In this document: positions 22,609 through 32,812 of the stretch, piece by piece
How positions within the stretch are numbered: position 1 is the stretch's first letter
How the letters are laid out: every line of letters starts with the position of its first letter
Source of the DNA: Charina bottae
Taxonomy: Eukaryota > Chordata > Lepidosauria > Squamata > Charinaidae
Reading direction: 5' to 3'
Length of the DNA: 64,000 bases
Assembly (NCBI GenBank): GCA_023362775.1
Contig: JALMGJ010000015.1
Span: forward strand, 23,215,001-23,279,000
Program-made: the position numbers and the translations under genes
The notes under the pieces: generated by a model
Told to the model about the DNA's origin: nothing
Database searches by the model: none
The model's input: only the letters and a program-made list of their open reading frames with translations

Positions 22609-23132
22609 TTAGCAAAACTGCATGTGAGAAGACCAAACTGGCCAAACAATATATTTTTGTCCTTTTTCATAAACATATGCACATTTCCCGAATATGCATG
22701 CAATAGATGCAATATAGACAGACAGAAACTTTATTTTGGTCATTGACCAATAAAAATACATTCAGTAAAACAAACAAAGCAAGATTAGTCCCTAACATCA
22801 ATGACTACTGGCAACCATTTGTGGGCGAAGCTTACACACAATGGAGAAAAAAATTGCGACTTTTAGAGAGATAGATTTATCCTGGTTATCTAACAGATAA
22901 TGCAAATGAAAATTATTGGAGTGTCCCGGAAATTTAGACAAGAAAGGGGTAATCAGCTGGTGGCGAATGTCCCTGTAGAACTGGCAGTACAAAAGAATAT
23001 GGGCTCTGGTTTCCATGACATCCGTGTCACAGCGGTAGTGTCGAGTTTCAGAAGGAGTTTTCCTATATTTCCCTTCCAAAACAGCTGTGGGGAGAGCATT
23101 AAATCGAGCTAAAGATAAAGCTCTCCTGAATT

Positions 23133-23212
23133 TGGGAACCGCCCAGAGTCCCTCCTGACGAGGGAGATGGGCGGTGATAGGAATTTGATGAATAAATAAA
23201 TAAATAAACTGT
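23133..23212 (+). repeat. LINE 3' tail (CR1/L3-type) inside the older LINE
   Basis: GGGAACCGCCCAGAGTCCC, then GAGGGAGATGGGCGGTGATA and an AATAAATAAATAAATAAA tail. It interrupts the minus-strand LINE reading between LFL-type residues above 23213 and the RRALSLARF block below 23130. Confidence 0.75.
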
Positions 23213-23624
23213 GATGTGATATAAATATGAAGCTGGTATAGGAGCTAAAATCTGGTTATTTACAAATACGTTGTGGGAGAAAGCACAATTTCTGTTTGGC
23301 CTTCTATGTCCAAGATCCTTGGCCTTAATATTGATCTAGCTTGATCTAGCCCTAAAGTTAAGACAAGCATCACTGGAAAAGCCACAGCGGCTCATTTCCT
23401 TTTGGGTGGCTGTTTCTCAAGATGATTTGAAGTTGTCTGCCAATCTTAGATGGGTCGGTCCACCAGGATTGTGGTGTAGTTTTAGCCAGTAGGTCAAGAT
23501 ATTGATCCAGAGATTGGATTCAAGTTTACTGACTCCTGTCAAAGTACTGCATTTGGGATGCAGTGGGTAACCTGAAAGATGCTTCTCAAAAATTTTGTTT
23601 GAATTCTTCCTAAGGTAATCATTT

Positions 23625-24128
23625 ATTTTTATTTATTTATTTATTTTTATCTTATTTATACCCCGCCTATCCCCTCCCTAATGGAGGGCTCTAGGCGGCT
23701 TACAATCATGTAATTTCATATTATACAATCATATCATGTTACCCGCGCATTAGGGAGGGGGTGCGGGAACTGGCTCTTCATCCGCAGGTCGGACTACATG
23801 TCCCAGGAACCTTTGCTTTTGAGCCAGCTGCTGACGTCCAGGAAGTTGTTGTTATTTCCGGAATCCGTCGTCCTCTGCCGTCCTCCACCGCCATCTACGG
23901 GAACCAGCTCTTCTTGGTCGAGGGAGACCCTTCCGAAAAGGACGCCAGCAAATTGGCCCACGTGAGTGGTCCCCATTCATCTACTTGCCTATGGCTTTCG
24001 ATCTGCTGGGTGGGCAGAAGCTGGGGCTAGTGACGGGAGCTCACCCCGCCACGCAGATTCGAACTGCCGACCTTATGGTCGGCAGACTAACGGCTCAACG
24101 GTTTAACCCGCTGAGCCACCGCGCCCCT
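23625..24128 (-). mobile_element. Chimeric SINE-headed element with CpG-rich body
   Basis: On the minus strand it starts at 24128 with a tRNA head (GGTGGCTCAGCGGGTTAAAC, B box AGTTCGAATCTGC) and continues like SINE A to GCAAGTAGATGAAT. It then changes to about 230 bp (roughly 23745-23970) of CpG-rich sequence unlike any other copy here, and ends with GTAAGCCGCCTAGAGCCC, GGGATAGGCGGGGTATAAAT and an AAATAAATAAATAAAA tail. Short ATGATTA-like repeats flank it. On the plus strand the body shows ACTACATGTCCCAG (ZNF143-like), CAGGAAGT and TTTCCGGAAT (ETS-like) motifs and a CCCACGTGAGT that resembles a splice donor. It is either a distinct SINE family or a captured promoter and first exon. Confidence 0.6.
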
Positions 24129-24198
24129 TAATCATAATCCCTATAATCATGCTGTTATATGGTCCTAATTGAGCCCCATATAGCAGTTGTGCTCCGTC

Positions 24199-24450
24199 TT
24201 TATTTATTTATTTATTTAATTTTTATCCCGCCTTTATTGTTTTTATAAATAACTCAAGGCAGCAAACATACTTAATACTCCTTCCTCCTCCTATTTTCCC
24301 CACAACAACAACCCTGTGAGGGGAGTGGGGCTGAGAGAGAGTGACTGGCCCAAGGTCACCCAGCCGGCTTTCATGTCTAAGGCAGGACTAGAACTCTCGG
24401 TCTCCTGGTTTCTAGCCCAGTACCTTAACCACTAGACCAAACTAGCTCTT
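24199..24450 (-). mobile_element. Sauria-type tRNA SINE (SINE B), full length
   Basis: On the minus strand: head GAGCTAGTTTGGTCTAGTGG with B box GAGTTCTAGTCC, then AAAGCCGGCTGGGTGACCTT, CTCTCTCTCAGCCCCACTCC, GTTGTTGTGGGGAAAATAGG and the tail CTTGAGTTATTTATAAAAAC...GGCGGGATAAAAATTAAATA. The tail differs from the Bov-B-type tail of SINE A. It lies in the decayed LINE. Confidence 0.9.
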
Positions 24451-24486
24451 TAGCTGCAAGCAACTTAATTGCAGCAGAGATAAACT

Positions 24487-24798
24487 GACGCCAGTCTTGT
24501 TGTTCGGAAGATCGCAAGTCTGGAGGTTCGAATCCCTAGCCCCATGTGACAGAGTGAGCTCCCGCACTCGCCCCAGCTCTTGCCAACCTAGCAATTTGAA
24601 AGCACGCAAATGCAAGTAGATGAATAGGTACGACTTTGGTGGGTAGGTAACAGCGTTCCACGCGTGTCATGCCGGCCACATGACCGCGGAAGCGTCTTCA
24701 GACAGCGCTGGCTCTTCGGCTAACAAACGGAGATGAGCACCGGCCCCTAGAGTTGGACACGACTGCACAAATGTGCCGGGGGAACCTTTACCTTTACC
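24487..24798 (+). mobile_element. SINE A, slightly 5'-truncated
   Basis: Starts within the head at GACGCCAGTCTTG, so the A box is missing, and then runs through to AACCTTTACCTTTACC. It lies in the decayed LINE, 37 bp from SINE B. Confidence 0.92.
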
Positions 24799-25165
24799 TC
24801 TGGCAAAATAATAAATTTGAATAGCTGAAGCAGATCTCTGTGCATAATGAGATACGTAATCCAGGTGGGCATTTCTGCGTCCTGAAGCTTGAAAAACTAT
24901 CCCTAAATATTTAAAGATCTTAACCTGCCCAATGGACTGCCCACCTATGTTTTGGACATTTGGAGGAAGTGAGAATCTTGGTCTTGGAATAATTTATTAT
25001 TAATTCCTCCTCAGTACAATAATGCGTAAATGATCGCAAGGCTCTTTTAAGGCCAATGGGAGTCAACGACAGAATTACTGCATCATCGGCATACAGTAAT
25101 AAATTGATATGTCTATGAGCTAATTTGGGAGGATGAAAAGTAGAGTTACTTAAGCGAAGAACCAA

Positions 25166-25434
25166 TGAGTATATGCAATATATTTGTGCACATTTTCTCT
25201 AGTCAGCACAAAACTATTATACAATATTTTCTCTCTTGCAACTGCATTGAAAATGTTAGAGAAATGTGAATTCCCAAGGGTGACTGAGTTTTGTTGGTCT
25301 ACTGGTCTAGAACATGCAAAACTCGATTCACTATCCATTAAAAATATAAATATTTTTATCCAGAGGGAAATCGATAGAGGTGTAATCTGACAAAAGAAAT
25401 TACAAAATTGTCAGTGATGAATACACAAAACATA
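25166..25434. other. AT-rich sequence, nothing recognised
   Basis: Probably upstream of the LINE RT fragment, but the reading is lost and I cannot assign it. Confidence 0.3.
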
Positions 25435-25468
<34 letters not shown>

Positions 25469-25493
25469 GTATGTATGTATGTATGTATGTATG

Positions 25494-25530
<37 letters not shown>

Positions 25531-25593
25531 ATTTTACGTAATGTTACATAACATAATATAACATAACATAACTTGACATAACATAACATAACA
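25435..25593. repeat. Compound microsatellite: (GT)n, (GTAT)n, (AT)n, (ACATA)n
   Basis: Four arrays follow one another: GT about 25436-25462, GTAT about 25467-25500, AT about 25500-25525, and after a short gap irregular ATAACATAAC-type pentamers to 25593. Confidence 0.94.
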
Positions 25594-25915
25594 CATTCAA
25601 AACAAAATGTAATTATAACTCTTGCTACTCAACAAACTTTACCTCCTCGTCCATTTCCAACTTCACTTCCATATTCTCTCCTCTCCAACTTTCTCTTCTG
25701 CCTCTATCTCCCCTTCAACCTCTAACCTTCTCCAACTCAACCTCCTTCCCCTTCCTACTCTACCTTCTCCATCACAAACTCACCTATCCGCCAAAAAAAA
25801 AAAAGAAAGAAAAATTTCCACAACGAATAATAAAACAAAAAGTGTGACTTCCTTCTTTCCCATCCAACATTTCAATTACATGCTTATAAACAAACATTAT
25901 ATCTATATCATTATA
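25594..25915. other. G-depleted, C/T/A-only tract of unknown origin
   Basis: From 25621 to 25800 I count about four G in 180 bases, although C is abundant, with many CCTTCTCC, CTCAACC and CTCTCC words. This is not a simple repeat and not a family I recognise. A 98-codon frame covers it only because stop codons need G or clustered A. The right part includes an A-run with AAAGAAAG. Confidence 0.6.
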
Positions 25916-28020
25916 TAAAGTATATTTGAGTGGCTTGGTGAAGTGTAACTCAGTTTATCCAGCGTGAACTACCAGGCTAAACTAGGGGATATATGACCCT
26001 TGGAATTACACTCTGAGATTTGTAAAGCTGTGAAGGACTAGCCTACAGCCTTCCAGTCAGTTATTTGGGGTACATAAAAATTTAAATCCAGTGAAAACTC
26101 ACCAGCTGTCCTTGGGTCATTTTACACAGGCTCAACCTTTCCTACTAGGCTGGCCAACAGTTTAACTTCAACTGGGTCAAATGTCCTGGTTGGCTGAAGC
26201 CTATAGAATCTGGTGGCATAATGTTGATGCTCATCCTGTGAAAAATCTCACTGGATAAAAACTCAAATCAGCGGTCAGCAGTTGCTTCCTTGTGCTAATT
26301 GCAATTACCCAGCGTCTTTCAGCAGCTCAGTGTAAACAGAGCAGGGTCACTGGCTTGTATCTTTTGCTCCACTGACAAAACTCATCTCCTTCCCAGAACC
26401 CCCTATCTGACAATGGTCAACTGCTTTCCAAATCATTGACTCACTTGGAGAGTTATCACCCCTGGCTTTCAAGAAAGAAAGAGAGAGAGAGAAAGCAAAA
26501 CAGACAGTTTGAGATATTCCCATCAGTGTTTTTCTAAGTGTCTTCTAGTCATTCAGTCCTGAGTCTTGTAGTGATTAAATCACTACAAGAAGCAATTATT
26601 GTGTACACCATAGAAATGGAGCACCCACTTTCAACAGTTTGAGTATGACTCATCTCATCCATACATTTGTTGATTGATCTGCATTAATACCTATTCATGG
26701 AAACTATCACTGGGATAACCTAGATTATAAATTTTCAGTGATTGGTGATATTTGTACAAAGGCATTTTCAACAATTTGAAAAAAATGCAAAGAACAAATG
26801 TTATCATTATTTATTAAAGGGTATATTGAAACCCTCCTGAAGAAGATAGGAGCAGTCTGGTCAAGAGAGGGCGAAGGAACAAAGGAGGTAATAGAGAGGT
26901 GAGAGCTGCAACGTCCCCTTGAAAGGAGATCCATCCTAGGTACGTTCCCCTTATGAATTGGGTACTGATGGAAATTGCCTATTTGGGCTACTTCACTTTA
27001 CCCCTCCATTGGCATTCTGGGCAACAAGCTGGTTCTTGAGCTTCCATGAAAGGGTTGGATGTAACTTTGGAATCCGAAGACCTTAGGAACTACATCACCC
27101 TCCACATCTAAACAAGAACTCTGCTCCACTGAAGACACTTACATGTGTTTGCTTTTAAAATGCCTCTTCTTTTTCTCAAAATGCACTCTTTTATATGTAT
27201 TTTTCAGCCCCTGGTGAGCTTGGAACAATGAGGGAGTGCGGAAGCCAGAGAATAATTAAGTTCCAGTTCATACATTAGACCATGAGGAATTAATAGGAAT
27301 TGGATCTTTGGATTGGTACCTTTGCACAGAAACGCAGCTCATTTTTATCATTTTCAGTTTTTCAAGGGCAGCCACTGACTTCTCATTTCAGTTAAGCCGG
27401 AGAGAAAAACCACGGAACGCGTGCAGTGTCATCGAGTTAGGAATGTGCCATCTGCGTTTAGACTTTGCAATTGCATTCAAATGTTGCTTGAAATCAAAGA
27501 GAGTTTTTTACCTCCTCGTTTCTCCTGATCCCACCTACTCCTTGGAGGAAAGTCCCAGCACCCGGCTCAAAGGCCAGAGAAGACCTTCTCCTGACCTCTT
27601 CCAACACATGTTGGGGAAAACTGGCCTGCTCCATCAGACACTGTCCTGCACCAAAGACAAGCGCTCCGCTGCTGAGCTTTCTGTTCCAAGCTGATGCCTC
27701 ACCTTTTAATTACCATCTCCATTGCAGCAGAGTACAAAGGGAGTCCGCTGCATGACCCACTTGTTTGCCTGTTAGGATGGCCAAGAAGCCGTTCGAAATG
27801 CATTCTGCTTTCCAACCACAAGTTTATGAATCCCAGAACGTTCATCTGCTCAGGTCAGGCCAAGAGCTTGGCTGAAGTTACAGTCAAACATTTTTCTCTG
27901 TCAGGCAACAGAAAGCAGTACAAAGAACCCAGCTGTTCAGCCTCAGAATCCAGGCCCCTTAATTAAAACAGTGGAAAATTAGATAACTTCACAGATTCAT
28001 CACTGCCACCACGACCTATC
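25916..28020. other. Repeat-poor block; candidate conserved sequence 27150-27970
   Basis: No transposon is recognisable over about 2.1 kb. A perfect 25-bp palindrome lies at 26565-26589. From 27308 to 27966 two back-to-back frames of 128 and 90 codons are open, but their translation has no domain I recognise. The block is a reasonable place to look for an exon or enhancer, with weak support from sequence alone. Confidence 0.25.
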
Positions 28021-28180
28021 AAAAAGAAAGAAAGAAAGAAAGAAGAAAGGGGGGGGGGGAGGAAAGAAAGAAAAAGGCAACCTTTAGGATTACCACCCAG
28101 GTTCTTGTTTATATTGGTAACTAGTTGTCTCCACTTGGTGTGTATGAGAAGTTTTATCTTTTCATGGGGGGGGGGGGGAG
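28021..28180. repeat. GAAA-rich and poly-G low-complexity tracts
   Basis: AAAG units at 28023-28047, a ten-G run near 28051 and another of about ten G near 28167. A further G run of about twelve lies near 28594-28607. Confidence 0.85.
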
Positions 28181-28745
28181 CGTTTGCACCTCATTCACGC
28201 AATTCTTTCTGTCTAGGCTTAAAAACAAAGGAAAGAAAGGGCTGTTTAAAGAAGGAGGCGTTTATTTCCTAGGGTGACTCTCTGTTAGAGAATACAGGTG
28301 TAATTCATCCTTCCAGACTGATGATTATTACTATTGCCTTTGGATGTCTTAATGTCCCCAAAAAACTCCAAAAAAAAGCACCAAGGAAACCTTTCAGTTT
28401 TACACTTCTGATACTGTATATACCAGTATCCACAGTTCTTTTTTCTTTCCTTTTTTTAATCCATTGAAGCTAGAAACTTCCTTTCATAACTCAACGTTAG
28501 GGGTTTTGCGGTATCTTAAATCATAGCATCGCGGCACTCGGGGAACGACTTGAGTGGAAACTTGCCCTGTGCAAAGTTCTACAAAAATGAAGTGGGGGGG
28601 GGGGGGGTGTAGAAGGCCTCACAGGACAATTTTGCTGGCACATCTGCTTCATACCCAGTTGTACATGAATAAGATGGAGGAAAGTACATGCATGCCTAAG
28701 GCAAAACCAGGGAAACGTAACTTTAAATGCAAGGTAAGACGCCTA
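28181..28745. other. Unique sequence, nothing recognised
   Basis: Contains only the poly-G run near 28600. Confidence 0.4.
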
Positions 28746-29080
28746 AAAAGGGGCGTGGTGGCTCAGCGGGTAAGACGCCAGGCTTGTCGATCGGAAGATC
28801 GCAAGTTCAGAGGTTCAAATCCCTAGCCCCACGTGACGGAGTGAGCTCCCGCAGTTGCCCCAGCTCTTGCCAACCTAGCAATTCAAAAGCATGCAAATGC
28901 AAGTAGATGAATAGGTACCACTTCGGTGGGTAGGTAACAGCGTTCCACGCGCGTCATGCGGCCACATGACCGTGGAAGCATCTTCGGACAACGCTGGCTC
29001 TTCGGCTAACAAACGGAGATGAGCACCGGCCCCTAGAGTCGGACACGACTGCACAAATGTGCGGGGGGAACCTTTACCTT
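28746..29080 (+). mobile_element. SINE A, full length with TSDs
   Basis: Complete head, with A box TGGCTCAGCGGG and B box AGGTTCAAATCC, through body and Bov-B-like end to CGGGGGGAACCTTTACCTT. Flanked by TAAGACGCCTA at 28735-28745 and 29081-29091. The B box has one change from GGTTCGAATCC. Confidence 0.95.
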
Positions 29081-29196
29081 TAAGACGCCTACAGCACTCT
29101 TTTCTGCACTGTTGCAACTGCAAAGCACTAAGTATCAACCAATGAATATGAATCGTGACCTCACAAGAGAGATCAGCTTGATTCAGCTCCTAGCCC

Positions 29197-29262
29197 AGTG
29201 TTTCTCAGCCTCAGCAACTTTAAGATGTGTGGACTTCAACTCCCAGAATTCCCCAGCCACGT
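29197..29262. repeat. Left arm of a palindromic hAT-type MITE
   Basis: CAGTGTTTCTCAGCCTCAGC, AACTTTAAGATGTGTGGACT and TCAACTCCCAGAATTCCCCA, the left half of the element complete at 63510. The right half is absent. Confidence 0.7.
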
Positions 29263-29275
29263 ATCTTAAAGATTG

Positions 29276-29520
29276 TGTGTGTGTGTGTGTGTGTGTGTCT
29301 TCGAGTCAGTTTTTGACTCCTGGTGACTGCCTGAACTAGTCCCTGCAGTTTTCTTGGCAAAGTTTTTCAGAAATGGTTTGCCATTGCCTCCTTCCTAGGG
29401 CTGAGAGACAGGGACTGGCCCAATGTCACCCAGCTGGCTTCATGCCTAAAGCGGGGCTAGAACTCACGGTCTCCTGGTTTCTAGCCTGGGGCCTTAACCA
29501 CTACACCAAACTGGTTCTCC
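29276..29520 (-). mobile_element. Sauria-type SINE head with Bov-B-type tail
   Basis: On the minus strand the head GGAGAACCAGTTTGGTGTAG and B box GAGTTCTAGCCC match SINE B. Downstream it reads AGGAGGCAATGGCAAACC, TTGCCAAGAAAACTGCAGGG and AGTCAAAAACTGACTCGAAG, ending in a CA run. That 3' part matches the Bov-B 3' region rather than the GGCGGGATAAAAAT tail of 24199-24450, so the same head occurs with two different tails in this window. Confidence 0.8.
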
Positions 29521-30839
29521 CTGAAGATTAGGTAGGAAAAAATAATCCTGCTGAATCAGAACAAAAGGGCCAAGTAGCATCCAGTGTCCCACATTGTCCC
29601 GCTAGATGCCTTCAAGAAGCGCAAAGAGAGCTTTTGTAGAAGAATATGTCGCTAAAAGGGAGGAAGCTATGCCGGAACAGTTCAGACAAAATAAACGACA
29701 ACTTAGTTGTGGGAAAGTGGAAAGCATGAGAAAGAACTTCAAAATAACCCTTGAGTCTGTTTGGTGTAAGAGGGGGCCCAGAAAAATTCTAGCAGGCTAC
29801 CGTGAAGGGCCGATAGGCCACTTCACTGGATTTTATTCCTTTAATGTTTGGACCCTGATACGGAAAGGCCAGATATTAAAACCTCTAATTATTGTTTCCT
29901 TCAGTTGTTTCTTCACAATGGCTGGCATTCAGTAAGATAAGAAGGTGTCTTCCACTAAGCCACCTTGGCTAATAGCCATCAACAGATCGGCCATCCATAG
30001 ACACGGAAGCCTAGTCTATCACTTGACCGGGACAGAGTGATGAGGGCCCAGCAGACAGGCATCTGGAGGGGCCCAGGGGTGCTTTGAGCCTTGATAAACA
30101 GCCTCAAGGCAGGCGTGCGGTGTTGATGCACTAGGACCACTACGACATTGGGCGTACAAGAGCAGCTTTCCAAAGGTGGCATCCATGAGGATCATCTACG
30201 GTTTAGGAGACAGGCCGTTTTCCTCCAGTAAACAGGATCCAATCCTACCCTTTGCTCTTGGATTTGCAAATGGGCACGATTTCCCCCACATCTACACCAT
30301 CTCTGATCACAGACCCAAAAGGTAAAGACATTAAGCGCTCCTGACCTACGTTGCCTTCTAAATCTTAGCTATTCCTTTGTACTTTTGACAGTCATTTTTA
30401 CATGCCAAGCATGTTTCTTTGAAGTCCCTTCCTGCCTTTGTAATGTTGTTTCCTTTGGGGGAGGGGGGAGCAATGGAAGCCTTTCTAGATCTGGAAAAGA
30501 CACTTTCTGGCATCAAAAACATGTTAGATATATTCTATGGACCTTCAAGTTTCACTCATATTTCTTTTCTGTGTGTGTGTTGTTGTTGTTTTCAATTATT
30601 ATTTTCTTCTGAAGCCTTTGAAGGCTTCTGAAGGCTTCTTCCGAACCACCTTTGGGATTGCCCACTTGGAAAATACTAATTTAAGCAAAAAAGAAATGCA
30701 GATGGGAAAATAAGCAATGGCATTGTGTTCTTCAAAGTTCCTTGTTTCGGGGGCCTGAATCCCTGTAAGGAATTGTTAAAGGATGCATCTTCTAGACTTG
30801 GGGCTAGCCCCACAGAAATGTTTAAGAACATGGAAGGGT
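29521..30839. other. Unique sequence, nothing recognised
   Basis: The 109-codon frame at 29606 has no recognised domain. A TGTTGTTGTTGTT run is near 30579. Confidence 0.4.
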
Positions 30840-30916
30840 GGAATCTGCCATGCTGGCTGGGGAAATCTGGGAGTTGAAGTCTACAGATCTTAAGGTTGCC
30901 AAGGTTGAAAAACACA
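30840..30916. repeat. Right arm of a palindromic hAT-type MITE
   Basis: CATGCTGGCTGGGGAAATCT, GGGAGTTGAAGTCTACAGAT and AGGTTGAAAAACACAG. Single arm only. Confidence 0.65.
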
Positions 30917-31413
30917 GACTTAACATATAGCAAGTTTAAGGTTCTATTTTAACAAATATGGCCTTTAACATTTGATACTTGAAAATACCTTATCTCATAA
31001 AAATCTGTCCCAATACTTCAATAATCAATGGAGGTTCTCCTGCTCGTTCCACTTCCTGTAGACCAGCATCCAGGAACGGGTCCTTCTCTGTTGTGGCACC
31101 CACTGTATATAGAACAAGTTCCCCCTTGAGATAGAGCAGCAGTAACCTTCTGATACAGTTTAAATGCATCTAAAAGCATTTATTTACCTTAGTATTTGAG
31201 ACTTCCTGTTGGTATCAGCACCACTATTCACGACTGCTGATTTATTTCTTCAGTCCGATACACTTGTATTTTTAAACTGAGCAAAAGATATGTGAACGTT
31301 GCACTCTGTCTGGCGGTATATGAACAGTTCAGACAAAGGAACAAACCACAGGCCATGTTTGCCAAATATAAAGGACAGAGTTTTCAGCAAACAGCTATGC
31401 TTTTCTTTCTTTG
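30917..31413. other. Unique sequence, nothing recognised
   Basis: No repeat or domain recognised. Confidence 0.4.
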
Positions 31414-31483
31414 ATGGTTGTTGTGGATTTTCCGGGCTGTGTGGCCGTGTTCTGGCAGTTTTTGTTCCTAACGTTTCGCCAGT
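31414..31483 (-). mobile_element. Penelope-like terminus, truncated inside the hammerhead-like motif
   Basis: On the minus strand it reads CTGGCGAAACGTTAGGAAC, then CCAGAACACGGCCACACAGC and CCGGAAAATCCACAACAACC. This is the last part of the element at 50323-50602. The break falls in stem II, so CTGAAGA is missing. CTTTTCTTTCTTT lies at 31400-31412, and the same motif starts the microsatellite on the other side. Confidence 0.7.
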
Positions 31484-31494
31484 AACGTTACTTT

Positions 31495-31570
<76 letters not shown>

Positions 31571-31634
31571 TTCCTTCCTTCCTTCCTTCCTTCCTTCCTT
31601 CCTTCCTTCCTTCCTTCCTTCCTTCCTTCCTTCC
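31484..31634. repeat. (TTTC)n then (TTCC)n microsatellite
   Basis: About twenty TTTC units change to about sixteen TTCC units, forming a 150-bp pyrimidine tract. The long frames over it are Phe/Leu/Ser or Lys/Glu/Arg low-complexity artefacts. Confidence 0.96.
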
Positions 31635-32194
31635 TCTTCATTCTCTTGCACGAGGTTTGTTTGCTTTGCAGCAAGACAAGCTGCATTACAGAGAAATGAT
31701 TCGGCAAGACTTTGATTGACTTCACTTTATTTTATCTAATTCAATAAATGTCCTTTTTAAAAAAAAACACCTACAGAGGATTAATGTAGAGATTAGAATA
31801 AAATGGAATTATATGGCACGTACTATTCCCTCTTTCTCTCTCTCTCTCCCTTAAATCAACTTTCATTGTGCAACAACCTGACAAAACAGGATCATTAGGG
31901 GGGGTGGGGCATGGTATCATATTGCAGAATACCAAGAAAAAATGTATTGCAAAAAGAAAGTAGACATGTTTAACATCCACATTTCATTTCCTGGAAAAGA
32001 AATATTGCACTTCAACAAATGAGAGATTTTTTTTTTTTTTTTTTTTTGGCAATCAAGTATCTGGAAATATCTAGAGTATTCCTCCCAACTAACTGCAGGT
32101 GTTAGAGTGATCGAACAGACAAATTGCCAGCAAAAAAAATAGCAGAACTCAACCTCCTCTTAAAATCTTTACCTTTTCCCAATTTAAACAGTAC
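31635..32194. other. Unique sequence, nothing recognised
   Basis: Contains a CT run near 31833-31850 and a 22-base T run at about 32026-32047. Confidence 0.4.
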
Positions 32195-32208
32195 CTATGG
32201 TTTCTGAA

Positions 32209-32540
32209 AGGGGCGTGGTGGCTCAGCAGGTAAGACGCCAGGCTTGTCAATCGGAAGATCGCAAGTTCGGAGGTTCAAATCCCTAGCCCCGCGTGACAGA
32301 GTGAGCTCCCGCACTAGCTCCAGCTCTTGCCAACCTAGCAATTCGAAAGCATGCAAATGCAAGTAGATGAATAGGTACCACTTCGGTGGGTAGGTAACAG
32401 TGTTCCGCGTGCGTCATGCCGGCCACATGACCGTGGAAACGTCTTTGGACAACGCTGGCTCTTCGGCTAACAAACGGAGATGAGCACCGGCCCCTAGAGT
32501 CGGACACGACTGTGTGAGGGAACCTTTACTTTTACCTTTA
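32209..32540 (+). mobile_element. SINE A, full length with TSDs
   Basis: Flanked by CTATGGTTTCTGAA at 32195-32208 and 32541-32554. The 3' end has lost most of the CACAAATGTGCG segment (reads GACTGTGTGAGGGAACC). Confidence 0.95.
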
Positions 32541-32762
32541 CTATGGTTTCTGAAGGCATTATCCATTACCATGAAGAATTTCACAACTTCTCTGGAGTTT
32601 CTGTGGAACCCAAAGCCTTTTGTGTTTTATCAAGATTTAAAACACAATATGAATAAAGTGCATCCGGAATGCAGAAAAACTAGAGTCTTGCTTTTTCCTA
32701 TTTTATCAGAAAAGGACATGTACTGTATGTAGCTTGAATCATGTCAACTGGATTTCTATTTT

Positions 32763-32812
32763 CTCAGTGGAAACGTTTCGCTCCTTATCCAAGGAGCTTC
32801 TTCAGTCTGAGC
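32763..32812 (-). ncRNA. Hammerhead-ribozyme-like motif (type A, left arm)
   Basis: On the minus strand: CTGAAGA (32799-32805), extra A, perfect 7-bp stem II GCTCCTT / AAGGAGC with loop GGAT, GAAAC (32775-32779), GTT (32772-32774). Helix I can form between CTCAGA upstream and TC...TGAG downstream with a CAC bulge. Helix III would be only two pairs, so cleavage might need a dimer. Confidence 0.55.

Larger units (their letters stand above)
22690..25165 (-). pseudogene. Decayed LINE with YADD reverse transcriptase, broken by four insertions
   Basis: Read on the minus strand the coding blocks follow in LINE order. The RT core at 24799-25165 has YADD at 25082-25093, then LEINY-like LIINYSKTKIL, then the thumb-like FKYLGIVF near 24890. 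A piece near 24451-24486 (QFISAAIKLLAAK) and one near 24130-24198 (AQLLYGAQLGPYN) follow. Next comes a block at 23213-23622 (NILTYWLKLHHNPGG). The C-terminal zinc-knuckle-like region at 22800-23130 has RRALSLARFNALP and a C-x3-ETRAHILLYCQFY pattern. The 3' end near 22690-22760 reads ACCAAAATAAAGTTTCTG. Insertions sit at 23133-23212, 23625-24128, 24199-24450 and 24487-24798. In-frame stops are present. The clade is not CR1; it may be Vingi-like or R1/L1-related. Confidence 0.8.

Noticed and set aside
23761..24030. 89-codon frame with a VVVISGIRRP segment, briefly considered as a thiolase-like N terminus
   Set aside because: The match is too short; it lies inside a SINE-headed chimeric element, and the end of the frame is SINE sequence.
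27308..27966. Two consecutive open frames (128 and 90 codons)
   Set aside because: No recognisable domain; kept only as part of a possible conserved non-coding block.
28746..28830. Possible tRNA gene with good A and B boxes
   Set aside because: It is the head of a SINE with body, LINE-like tail and TSDs, and occurs in ten copies.
31250..31725. Frames of 85 to 138 codons around the TTTC/TTCC array
   Set aside because: Microsatellite read-through joined to a Penelope-like fragment.
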